From positions 19,164 through 83,163 of the forward strand of contig SVOV01000007.1 of NCBI GenBank assembly GCA_015066205.1: a stretch of 64,000 nucleotides of DNA, written 5' to 3'. The notes under the pieces were generated by a model, which was given only the letters and a program-made list of their open reading frames with translations, was not told where the DNA came from and ran no database searches. The first letter of the stretch is position 1. Every line of letters starts with the position of its first letter. The stretch is from Oscillospiraceae bacterium (GTDB taxonomy: Bacteria > Bacillota > Clostridia > Oscillospirales > Acutalibacteraceae). Shown here in pieces: positions 56,020 through 64,000 of this stretch. The position numbers were made by a program, and so were the translations under genes.

Positions 56020-57330
56020 TTAAGTTTTATAAAAGCTGTCGAACAATGCGCTTCCGGCACATTCACTGATTACAATTTCAGCATTAAGCTGAGCTTCAGC
56101 ATCTTCGACAGTAACATCATCAAGGAAAATTCTTTCAGCCGGAGATTTAACCATAACAGATGGAAGCAACAGCCGTCCTCCCGTAAAACCGTTTTCCTTA
56201 AGCTGTGATATCAGATCAGTTCCCGTAATTAGTCCTGCAACTGTCACCTTTTCTCCGAAAAACCTGTTTTTTATACAGTACACCTTGATATCCGAATTCG
56301 GAAACCGCGACATAAACTCATCGGACAGTTTTTTAATAAGAGGATAAGCCGCAACACCGGTAGCAACAGAAACACTTCTGTTTTTATCATCAGAAGCTTT
56401 TTCATACAACGCCGATCTGAATTCATCTGCAGTAAGAGCATACATACCTACACCGTTATCAAGCTGTGAAAAATCTCCGTAATAAGAAACATCGGGAATC
56501 TCTCTCTCCGAAAGTAAAAAGAATTCATCAGAGGGAAAAGCAATTTTTTCTCTCCCCTGTTTTTCAAGCTCCATATTAAAAGAATCGATCAAATCAATAA
56601 CAGCCGCCGCCGAGTCCTTATTGTAGGATTCAAGCGGATAAAGACCGTCCCTGAATTCGGTCATGCCCACAGGAACAGCTGCCACACTTCTTACAGAATC
56701 GAGTTCAGAAAGCTTTCGTAACGAAAACAGAAGCTCATCACCGTCATTTATACCGGGGCAAAGAACCACCTGAGCATTGATATCTATACCGGCATCAGAA
56801 AAACGCTTAAGATATGTAAGCACTCTGCCGGCAGAGGGATTGCGCATCATTCTGACACGAAGCTCGGGATTCATAGTATGAACGGAAACATTGACGGGGC
56901 TGATACGCATTTTGATTATCCTGTCAACATCTGCCTCGGTAAGATTTGTAAGAGTGATATAGTTACCGAAAAGAAATGAAAGCCGTGAGTCATCATCCTT
57001 AAAATAAAGGCTCTTGCGCAGACCTTTCGGCAATTGGTCGATAAAACAGAATATACAGGAATTCTTACAGTGTCTGTGCTTATCCATAAGAAATGTTTCA
57101 AAGGATATTCCGAGCCTGTTACAGGTATCAGCAGAACTGAGTTTAATTGTTACCTTTCTCTTATCTGCACAAAGAAAAACTATTTCGAGTCTTTCACCGA
57201 GAGTATAAAAACGATAATCAAGCACATCATTTATCTCGTGCGAATTGACAGAAAGGAGCAGATCACCCGGTCTTATTCCTTTTTTACCGCATATTCCGTT
57301 TTTTGCTACAGAAAAAACCTTAACCGACAT
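56020..57330 (-). CDS. DUF512 family putative radical SAM protein (PDZ-like N-term)
   Basis: 'GIRPGDLLLSVNSHEINDVLDYRFYT', 'HRHCKNSCIFCFIDQLPKGLRKSLYFKDDDSRLSFLFGNYITLTNL'. Confidence 0.93.
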   Translation of the reverse strand: MSVKVFSVAKNGICGKKGIRPGDLLLSVNSHEINDVLDYRFYTLGERLEIVFLCADKRKVTIKLSSADTCNRLGISFETFLMDKHRHCKNSCIFCFIDQLPKGLRKSLYFKDDDSRLSFLFGNYITLTNLTEADVDRIIKMRISPVNVSVHTMNPELRVRMMRNPSAGRVLTYLKRFSDAGIDINAQVVLCPGINDGDELLFSLRKLSELDSVRSVAAVPVGMTEFRDGLYPLESYNKDSAAAVIDLIDSFNMELEKQGREKIAFPSDEFFLLSEREIPDVSYYGDFSQLDNGVGMYALTADEFRSALYEKASDDKNRSVSVATGVAAYPLIKKLSDEFMSRFPNSDIKVYCIKNRFFGEKVTVAGLITGTDLISQLKENGFTGGRLLLPSVMVKSPAERIFLDDVTVEDAEAQLNAEIVISECAGSALFDSFYKT

Positions 57331-57354
57331 TTATGCACCACCAATGTAAATAGC

Positions 57355-57385
57355 AAAAAGGCGGGGAAGCGTTTTCTTCTCCACC
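57355..57385 (-). terminator. Intrinsic terminator downstream of rpmF
   Basis: Minus: GGTGGAGAAG-AAAACG-CTTCCCCGCC (one wobble, one mismatch) followed by TTTTTGC. Confidence 0.65.
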
Positions 57386-57438
57386 TACGCTATAAAGTAC
57401 AAGATTCTACGCCATTTTTCAGACGGCAGGACTTAAAA

Positions 57439-57621
57439 TCAGTCCTCGACTGCAACTACCTGACGGCCATTGTAATAGCCGCAAGCAGCACAAAGTCTGT
57501 GAGATCTCTTGTATTCGCCGCACTGAGGACACTTCTCAATAGCGGGAGCAGACATCTTCCAAACGTTATTACGTCTTTTATCTCTTCTTGCCTTTGAAAC
57601 TCTTCTTGCAGGAACTGCCAT
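57439..57621 (-). CDS. rpmF: 50S ribosomal protein L32
   Basis: 'MAVPARRVSKARRDKRRNNVWKMSAPAIEKCPQCGEYKRSHRLCAACGYYNGRQVV'. Confidence 0.98.
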   Translation of the reverse strand: MAVPARRVSKARRDKRRNNVWKMSAPAIEKCPQCGEYKRSHRLCAACGYYNGRQVVAVED

Positions 57622-57646
57622 TTTTTATTTCCTCCTAAAGGTAATG

Positions 57647-58123
57647 TTATTCACTAAATAAATCTTTAAGGGCATCCCATCTGGGATCTGCCGGAGCACT
57701 GCAGCTGCATTCACCGAAATTAAGATCAGTACCGCAGATACTGCACAGGCCTTTACAATCATCTTTGCACAAAAATCTTGAGGGAATTGAAAGGTAAATA
57801 TCCTCACTCACCAATTCATCAAGTTCAAGTCTGACACCGTCAAGGATAATAAATTCATCATTATCATCACTCTCGGCGTGAGTAAGCAAAACATGGCGCA
57901 CAGGCACATTTGCGTGTCGGAGTAAAGGCTTATTGCATTTGGCGCATGAAGTGGAATAATCAAATCGGGCATTCGCCTCTAAATGCACAATACCAGTTTT
58001 ATTATAAACAGAGCCTTCAACTCTTACCGGTGTAACAACATTTTCATCATCAAGAGAAAACTCATAGCTTATCTGCAAACTCTCACCGTCATTATTGAAT
58101 ACAGCATCAAGCTCAAGATACAC
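57647..58123 (-). CDS. yceD: YceD / DUF177 family protein
   Basis: 'CAKCNKPL', 'FLCKDDCKGLCSICGTDLNFGECSCSAPADPRWDALKDL'; upstream of rpmF. Confidence 0.95.
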   Translation of the reverse strand: MYLELDAVFNNDGESLQISYEFSLDDENVVTPVRVEGSVYNKTGIVHLEANARFDYSTSCAKCNKPLLRHANVPVRHVLLTHAESDDNDEFIILDGVRLELDELVSEDIYLSIPSRFLCKDDCKGLCSICGTDLNFGECSCSAPADPRWDALKDLFSE

Positions 58124-58178
58124 TTTATTTGTCCTCCTGAAAAATTACATAGTTACCCTTAAACAAAACGCAACCATT

Positions 58179-58207
58179 ATTATATAGGCAGATTTCCCGT
58201 TTGTCAA
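58179..58207 (-). promoter_or_regulatory. Consensus sigma-A promoter for yceD-rpmF
   Basis: Minus strand TTGACA (58207-58202), 17 bp, TATAAT (58184-58179); A-tract directly upstream. Confidence 0.9.
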
Positions 58208-58226
58208 CAGGAAATCTGCTTTTTTT
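58188..58226 (+). terminator. Plus-oriented intrinsic terminator overlapping the yceD promoter
   Basis: GCAGATTTCC...GGAAATCTGC 10-bp perfect stem followed by TTTTTTT on + strand. Confidence 0.7.
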
Positions 58227-58244
58227 GGATTATTTTTAATCAGT

Positions 58245-58664
58245 TCAGCAAATTTCTTCGCAGCATTCAAAAATGCTTGCGGGAAGATTGCTCTTTTCTG
58301 TGGAAACTGTAAATGTGAAATCTGTTCCGGTAAGCTTGCTGAGGTTAGCAACCTTCTTAAGGAATTCGGCAACGACCTCATAATCTCTGCCTGTGATCTT
58401 AAGAGTAGCATCAACAAGAATATCAGTTATATCATGGTCACCTGCACAAAGTCCGCTGAGGAAACCGTAGAAAGCGTCAGCGTTTTCAATGCCGTAATTG
58501 CTTGCGGCGAGAAGTCTTACCTTATAGCTGATCTGATATCTGAGAAGATCATCTTTTTCTACACATACAACATGACCGTTTGATGCTTCGAGAGCAGCAT
58601 TTACACAATCAATAAGCTTCTTTGTTTTGCCTGTACCTTTTTCACCAATTAAAAGTTTAACCAT
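58245..58664 (-). CDS. Small P-loop (Walker A) protein, function unknown
   Basis: 'MVKLLIGEKGTGKTKKLIDCVNAAL' Walker A; 139 aa; no clear DExx-type Walker B seen. Confidence 0.7.
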   Translation of the reverse strand: MVKLLIGEKGTGKTKKLIDCVNAALEASNGHVVCVEKDDLLRYQISYKVRLLAASNYGIENADAFYGFLSGLCAGDHDITDILVDATLKITGRDYEVVAEFLKKVANLSKLTGTDFTFTVSTEKSNLPASIFECCEEIC

Positions 58665-58704
58665 AAATAATCAAATCCTTTCAAATTTATATATCTGTGA
58701 TTTT

Positions 58705-60048
58705 TTACATTAAACGATTTTTAAGCTCCTCTGCCAGCTCTTCATAACCGGGTTTTCCGAGAAGAGCAAACATATTCTTTTTATAGCTTTCAACACCGGG
58801 CTGATCAAAGGGATTTACTCCGAGAATATAACCTGATACAGCACAAGCTTTTTCAAAGAAATAGATAAGCTCACCGAGGTTCTCTTCATCCATCCTGTCG
58901 AGTTCAAGAACGATATTGGGAACACCGCCGTCCGTATGAGCGAGAACAGTTCCCTCAAAGGCCTTGCGGTTTATATAAGACATTCCCTTTCCTGCAAGGA
59001 AATTCAGACCGTCAACATTTTCGCTGTCTTCTTCAATTATAAGCTCTGTTTTGGGCTCATTAAAGGTAACAACTGTTTCAAAAAGCATTCTTACGCCGTC
59101 CTGTACATACTGGCCCAATGAATGAAGATCAGTTGAATAAATAGCGGAAGAGGGATAAATACCCTTGTTGTCTTTTCCTTCACTCTCTCCGAAAAGCTGC
59201 TTGAACCATTCATTCATAAGGGTGAAATCAGGTTCGTAGGACACTATCATTTCGACAGCCTTACCGCTTCTCAGAAGAATATTTCTTATTGCCGCATATC
59301 TGTAGCAATCATTCTCTTTAAGCTCGGGATTATTATACTTTTCAACAGCTGCCGCAGCACCCGCCATAAGCTTATCGATATCAATACCGGCACAAGCAAT
59401 AGGCAGAAGACCTACAGCCGTAAGAACGGAAAATCTTCCTCCGACATCATCGGGAACTACGAATTCTTCATAACACTTTCTGTCAGCAAGGGACTTCAGA
59501 GTACCCTTTTCTTTATCTGTTGTTACATATATTCTTTCAGCTGCTTCCTTTTCACCGTATTTCTTTTCAAGAAGAGCCTTAAAAACTCTGAATGCTATTG
59601 CAGGCTCTGTTGTAGTGCCTGATTTGGAAATAACATTCACAGAGAAATCACAGTTTTCGCAGATAGAATAGATCTCATTAATTTCTGTGGGGGAAATACT
59701 GTTACCGAGGAAAAAGATCCTGGGATTATCCTTAGTAACGATATTATAGTTTTTGGACTTGACGAATTCGATAGCAGCTCTTGCTCCGAGATAGGATCCG
59801 CCGATACCTATTACAACGAGAACCTTTGAATCGGAAATTATCTTTGCTGCACACTTTTTGATCCTTGCAAATTCTTCCTTGTCATAATCCAGAGGTAATC
59901 TGAGCCATCCGTGGAAATCATTGCCTTTTGCCTGAGCGGAGTTCTCATTGAGTAATCCGTGAGCTTTTCTGACTTCCGGCTCAATTGCGAGTAAATCCTC
60001 TTCACTTACAAAGGTGCTGAGATATTTACCGTTTAACTTCAATGACAT
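58705..60048 (-). CDS. pgi: Glucose-6-phosphate isomerase
   Basis: '[21 protein letters not shown]', '[18 protein letters not shown]', '[17 protein letters not shown]'. Start at MSLKLNGKY. Confidence 0.97.
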   Translation of the reverse strand: MSLKLNGKYLSTFVSEEDLLAIEPEVRKAHGLLNENSAQAKGNDFHGWLRLPLDYDKEEFARIKKCAAKIISDSKVLVVIGIGGSYLGARAAIEFVKSKNYNIVTKDNPRIFFLGNSISPTEINEIYSICENCDFSVNVISKSGTTTEPAIAFRVFKALLEKKYGEKEAAERIYVTTDKEKGTLKSLADRKCYEEFVVPDDVGGRFSVLTAVGLLPIACAGIDIDKLMAGAAAAVEKYNNPELKENDCYRYAAIRNILLRSGKAVEMIVSYEPDFTLMNEWFKQLFGESEGKDNKGIYPSSAIYSTDLHSLGQYVQDGVRMLFETVVTFNEPKTELIIEEDSENVDGLNFLAGKGMSYINRKAFEGTVLAHTDGGVPNIVLELDRMDEENLGELIYFFEKACAVSGYILGVNPFDQPGVESYKKNMFALLGKPGYEELAEELKNRLM

Positions 60049-60132
60049 TGCCGAAAATATCCTCCGAGTTTGTATATTTTTTTCTATTTTACTATATAGC
60101 CAATGATTTTTCAATAAGATTTTGAAAAAAAT

Positions 60133-61308
60133 TTACAAATTACGGGCAAATGAGCGCAGTAATGAATATACGGCATTTCCGAAAGTCATTATTTCACTTT
60201 CCTGTGCGGTTTTTATTATACACTCTCCTATTATTTCATCACCGAGTGTAAAAATCACCTTTCCTACATTCTGACCTTTTTTCACAGGTGCGGCTACCGA
60301 TTCTTCAACTTGCGTTTCAAAAGCTATTTTTCCGGCAGCACCTTTTTTGATAACAATGCTGCTGCAGTTTTCGTGTGTAAGTTCAACATTCTGTAGCACA
60401 CCGTGATTTACCTTTACAGTCTCGGGATACTTTTCTGTAGCATCGGGTGAATATATTTCAAAATTTGAAAATCCCCAGTCAAGAAGTCCGCTTGCGGCTT
60501 TGAATCTCTCCTTACTGTTATCCGCTCCGAGCACTACAGCAACAAGCTCCATACCGTCTCTTGCGGCACTGGCACTTACACAGCAGCCTGCCTTTGATGT
60601 CGTACCCGTTTTAAGTCCCGTAGCCCCCGGATATGTTCTTATGAGCTTATTTGTATTTATGAGCTGTGTTTCTCCGTTTCTGAGAGTATCCATCCAGATT
60701 CCCGTGTAATTACGGATCAGCTCATATTTCAAAAGCTCTCTTGACATAAGGGCAATATCATACGCCGTTGACAGATGTGTCTCAGTATCGTCATCAAGCC
60801 CGCTGCAGTTATCAAAATGAGTATTAGTCATTCCCAGCTCCTCTGCCTTCTTGTTCATAAGAGAGGCAAAACCCGTTTCGCTGCCCGCAACGGTTTCAGC
60901 AAGAAGACAACAGGCATCGTTTGCACTATATACAACTGTAGCTTTCAGAAGCTCGTCAACGGTCATTATCTCCCCTGCCTCAAGCCATATCTGCGAGCCT
61001 CCTTTTTCAGCCGCACTTTCCGAACAGGTTACCTTCATATCAAGAGTGAGCTTTCCCGTTTCTATTGCTTCCATAACAAGAATAAGGCTCATAACCTTAG
61101 TGATCGATGCAGGATAAAGCTTATTATGCTCATTTTTTCCCGTGAGCACAGTTCCGGTGCTTACATCCATAAGAACACAAGCCTTTGCATTGATCTCAAA
61201 GGGCATTTCATTTGCCGCCGTGAGAACAGCATCATCTTGAGAAGCTGCCGCAGTAAGCGGCATCAATAAAACAAACAGCACGGCAATTAAAGAAACAATT
61301 TTTTTCAT
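60133..61308 (-). CDS. D-alanyl-D-alanine carboxypeptidase (penicillin-binding protein, DacF-like)
   Basis: Signal peptide; 'LYPASITKVMSLILVMEAIE' (SxxK), 'VYSANDACCLLAE' (SxN), 'LKTGTTSKAGCC' (KTG). Confidence 0.95.
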   Translation of the reverse strand: MKKIVSLIAVLFVLLMPLTAAASQDDAVLTAANEMPFEINAKACVLMDVSTGTVLTGKNEHNKLYPASITKVMSLILVMEAIETGKLTLDMKVTCSESAAEKGGSQIWLEAGEIMTVDELLKATVVYSANDACCLLAETVAGSETGFASLMNKKAEELGMTNTHFDNCSGLDDDTETHLSTAYDIALMSRELLKYELIRNYTGIWMDTLRNGETQLINTNKLIRTYPGATGLKTGTTSKAGCCVSASAARDGMELVAVVLGADNSKERFKAASGLLDWGFSNFEIYSPDATEKYPETVKVNHGVLQNVELTHENCSSIVIKKGAAGKIAFETQVEESVAAPVKKGQNVGKVIFTLGDEIIGECIIKTAQESEIMTFGNAVYSLLRSFARNL

Positions 61309-61425
61309 ATCCTTTTCCTCCTTACAAAAATACTATGTAAAAAGAGTCCGGATAATGCTAAAATATCATTGATTCTTAATCACAAAAAGCATATAATATA
61401 TTTTATCAAAACAAAGAGGTTGACT

Positions 61426-62712
61426 ATGAAAGCAGCTGTTTACACCTTAGGATGTAAGGTTAATCAATATGAATCACAGGAAATGATATCCTCCCTGAAA
61501 GAGGCAGGATATATTGTGACCGATCACAAAGACAAAGCGGACATATACATAATCAACTCCTGTACGGTAACCGCTGAAAGCAGCAGAAAGACCCGTCAGG
61601 CGGTCAGACGCTTCAGAAATGAAAATCCCGAAAGCATCATTGTTCTTACCGGCTGTTTCCCTCAGGCGTTCCCCGAAGAAGCAGAAGCACTCACGGAGGC
61701 TGATATTGTTTTCGGCAACAAGACAAATCAGATGCTGATAAGCAAGATCTCCGAGTTTATCAAAAACAGACAAAGAATTTCAGCGGTTGAAAAGCACGAA
61801 AGGAACGATTCATATAAAGGCCGTGAAATTGATTCCTTTGATGCTCACACAAGAGCTTTTATAAAAATTCAGGACGGCTGTAACAGATATTGCTCTTACT
61901 GTATTATCCCAAAAGCAAGAGGCTTTTCCCGTTCAAGACCGCTTGACGATATAAAAATTGAATTAAAAAAGCTTGCCGAGGCAGGTTATAAAGAAGTGGT
62001 TTTTGTAGGGATAAATCTTTCCTCTTACGGACTTGACAACGGAACAAGCATATGCGATGCGCTTGAGCTTGCTGAAAAAACCGAGGGAATCGAAAGATTC
62101 CGTTTAGGCTCTCTCGAACCGGATCACATCACCGATTCGGTCATTAAAAGGCTTGCTTCAATGTCAAAGTTCTGTCCTCAGTTTCACCTGTCACTTCAGA
62201 GCGGCAGTAACACCATACTTAAAAGAATGAACCGTCATTATACTGCTGAGGAATATCTTGAGCTCTGCAAAAAGCTTACAGCCACATTTGACGATATATC
62301 TCTTACAACCGATATTATTGTCGGCTTTCCCGGAGAGACTGAGGAGAATTTCAATGAGACCCTTGATTTTGCGAAAGAATGCGGCTTTATGAAGGTGCAT
62401 GTTTTTCCGTTTTCTCCGAGAGAAGGCACACCGGCATACAATTATCAGGATAAAATACTTAACAGCGTTAAAAATCACAGGTGCTCTGTTCTTCAGAAAA
62501 GCTGTGATGAAACAAGAGAGAGTTTTCTTAAGGCATATATCGGAAAAACTGTTGAAGTATTATTTGAAACTCCGAAAAACGGTATTCAGCAGGGCTACAC
62601 AAAAAACTATACTCCCGTTGCGGTTTTTTGCGATAAAGACATCAGCGGTCAGATCCTTCCTGTTGAAATTACTGAGCTTTATGAGGACGGCGTCAGCGGA
62701 ATACTTAAATAA
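61426..62712 (+). CDS. mtaB: tRNA (N(6)-L-threonylcarbamoyladenosine(37)-C(2))-methylthiotransferase
   Basis: 'AVYTLGCKVNQYESQEMISSL', 'NSCTVTAESSRKTRQAVRR', 'IQDGCNRYCSYCIIPKARG', TRAM. Start at ATG 61426. Confidence 0.96.
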   Translation: MKAAVYTLGCKVNQYESQEMISSLKEAGYIVTDHKDKADIYIINSCTVTAESSRKTRQAVRRFRNENPESIIVLTGCFPQAFPEEAEALTEADIVFGNKTNQMLISKISEFIKNRQRISAVEKHERNDSYKGREIDSFDAHTRAFIKIQDGCNRYCSYCIIPKARGFSRSRPLDDIKIELKKLAEAGYKEVVFVGINLSSYGLDNGTSICDALELAEKTEGIERFRLGSLEPDHITDSVIKRLASMSKFCPQFHLSLQSGSNTILKRMNRHYTAEEYLELCKKLTATFDDISLTTDIIVGFPGETEENFNETLDFAKECGFMKVHVFPFSPREGTPAYNYQDKILNSVKNHRCSVLQKSCDETRESFLKAYIGKTVEVLFETPKNGIQQGYTKNYTPVAVFCDKDISGQILPVEITELYEDGVSGILK

Positions 62713-62720
62713 AAAAACAA

Positions 62721-62755
62721 GAGAGAGTTCAAACGAACTCTCTCAGCTTTTTTAT
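62721..62755. terminator. Bidirectional intrinsic terminator
   Basis: GAGAGAGTTC-AAAC-GAACTCTCTC perfect 10-bp stem with T tracts for both strands. Confidence 0.88.
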
Positions 62756-63381
62756 TTAGTACCGAAAATCCTGTCACCGGCATCACCGAGACCGGGAACT
62801 ATGTAGCCGTGATCATTGAGTCTTTCATCAAGAGCCGCACAGAAAATATCGACATCGGGGTGAGCTTCACTGAGCGCCTTGAGACCTTCGGGAGCTGCTA
62901 TTGTGCACATAAATTTGATGTGCTTGGGGCCTCTCTTCTTTATCATAGAGATAGCATCAATAGCACTGCCGCCTGTTGCGCACATAGGGTCAACAACAAT
63001 AACATCGCGTTCTGCAATATCTGCGGGAAATTTGCAGTAATATTCAACAGGCTGAAGAGTTTCGGGATCACGGTAGAGACCGATATGACCTACTCTTGCA
63101 GAGGGGATAAGCGCAAGGATACCGTCAACCATACCAAGACCGGCTCTTAAGATAGGAACAACAGCGAGCTTCTTTCCTGCAAGATGCTTTGCTTTTGCAA
63201 CAGCAACAGGTGTTTCAATCTCAATCTCTTCAAGAGGAAGATCTCTTGTTGCTTCATAACACATAAGCATTGCAATTTCTTCAACGAGCTCTCTGAAATC
63301 CTTTGAAGGTGTATCCTTATCTCTGAGGATCGAAAGCTTATGCTGAATAAGAGGATGGTTTGTAATAGTGATATTACTCAT
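62752..63381 (-). CDS. upp: Uracil phosphoribosyltransferase
   Basis: '[44 protein letters not shown]', '[14 protein letters not shown]', '[18 protein letters not shown]'. Confidence 0.98.
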   Translation of the reverse strand: MSNITITNHPLIQHKLSILRDKDTPSKDFRELVEEIAMLMCYEATRDLPLEEIEIETPVAVAKAKHLAGKKLAVVPILRAGLGMVDGILALIPSARVGHIGLYRDPETLQPVEYYCKFPADIAERDVIVVDPMCATGGSAIDAISMIKKRGPKHIKFMCTIAAPEGLKALSEAHPDVDIFCAALDERLNDHGYIVPGLGDAGDRIFGTK

Positions 63382-63404
63382 ATATATACGTCCTTTCAGT
63401 GAAA

Positions 63405-63842
63405 TTACATATTTTCTATTTCAGTTATCTGATCTACTCTTCTCTGATGGCGTCCGCCTTCAAACTCGGTATTGATAAACACATCTACAAGCTCAAGTGC
63501 CGAACCGACTCCGATAACTCTTGCACCAAGGCAAAGAGCATTAGCATCATTGTGAAGTCTTGTATATTTAGCACTGAAATAATCCGAGCAACAGGCTGCT
63601 CTGATTCCTTTTACCTTGTTTGCCGCCATAGAAATACCGATACCTGTTCCGCAACAGAGAATTGCCTTGTCGCATTTTCCCGAAACTACAAGGTCACAGG
63701 CCTTTTTAGCCTGATAAGGATAATCCACACTGTCTGTGCTGTACGCACCGCAGTCTTCAAATTCAATTCCGTTTTCGATAAAATATTCCTTTATTGCCTC
63801 TTTAAGGGGAAAACCTGCATGGTCACTGCTTAATGCTATCAT
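63405..63842 (-). CDS. rpiB: Ribose-5-phosphate isomerase B
   Basis: '[20 protein letters not shown]', '[52 protein letters not shown]'. Confidence 0.98.
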   Translation of the reverse strand: MIALSSDHAGFPLKEAIKEYFIENGIEFEDCGAYSTDSVDYPYQAKKACDLVVSGKCDKAILCCGTGIGISMAANKVKGIRAACCSDYFSAKYTRLHNDANALCLGARVIGVGSALELVDVFINTEFEGGRHQRRVDQITEIENM

Positions 63843-64000
63843 TTTTTATCAACTCCAGATTTTTTTAATTCTCTTTCAGCCTGTGAAAGTCTCAGATAAG
63901 ACGGGACAAGTTCAGCTGCCGAAATGAATTTCTCTCCCTTATTATAGTGCCTGTAAGCAGTAATTGCAACTCCCGAAGCATGCTGAAATTTAAAAATTTC
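63839..64000 (-). CDS. tsaB: C-terminal fragment of TsaB-like tRNA t6A biosynthesis protein (truncated by window edge)
   Basis: Minus translation ...[44 protein letters not shown]; 'PxYLRxSQAERE' is the TsaB C-terminal signature; ATGA overlap with rpiB. Confidence 0.7.
   Translation of the reverse strand, partial: EIFKFQHASGVAITAYRHYNKGEKFISAAELVPSYLRLSQAERELKKSGVDKK

Noticed and set aside
1-64000. Prophage, transposon, CRISPR, toxin-antitoxin, defence or biosynthetic gene cluster
   Set aside because: No integrase, transposase, phage structural, Cas, RM or NRPS/PKS motifs and no spaced direct-repeat array were seen in the reading or ORF translations.
1-64000. tRNA, rRNA, tmRNA, SRP, RNase P or 6S RNA genes
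   Set aside because: No TPsiC/anticodon-arm patterns, rRNA signatures or large structured intergenic regions were recognised; intergenic gaps are mostly under 250 bp.

Overview
This 64 kb window is a chromosomal segment from a low-GC, apparently spore-forming Clostridia-type Firmicute. About 90% of it is coding, and most genes lie on the minus strand. The content is mainly conserved housekeeping blocks: tsaB-rpiB-upp, mtaB, dacF, pgi, yceD-rpmF, der, ispF-cdaA-cdaR, a two-component system, scpAB, rluB, yicC-remA-gmk-rpoZ-priA-def-fmt-rsmB-rlmN-prpC-prkC-rsgA, rimM-trmD, HPr-uvrC, rsmD-coaD, ftsEX with an M23 hydrolase and a ctp protease, metK and ribU. Short islands of carbohydrate-related genes (GH35, GH43-like, Gfo/Idh/MocA, DHDPS-like, HAD) lie between them. 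I found no phage, transposon, CRISPR array, tRNA or rRNA. The main signals not in the supplied ORF track are: (1) a 22-codon spoVM-like gene with a strong Shine-Dalgarno site, next to a 49-codon membrane micro-ORF in the classical prpC-prkC-rsgA neighbourhood; (2) an FMN riboswitch before ribU with a plausible RBS-sequestering switch; (3) a SAM-I riboswitch with readable antiterminator and terminator before metK, behind a consensus promoter; (4) a consensus minus-strand promoter for yceD-rpmF embedded in a plus-strand terminator hairpin; (5) a PPTase-fold protein that appears to have lost its catalytic residues. All calls come from reading the sequence and motif recall; no database search was run.
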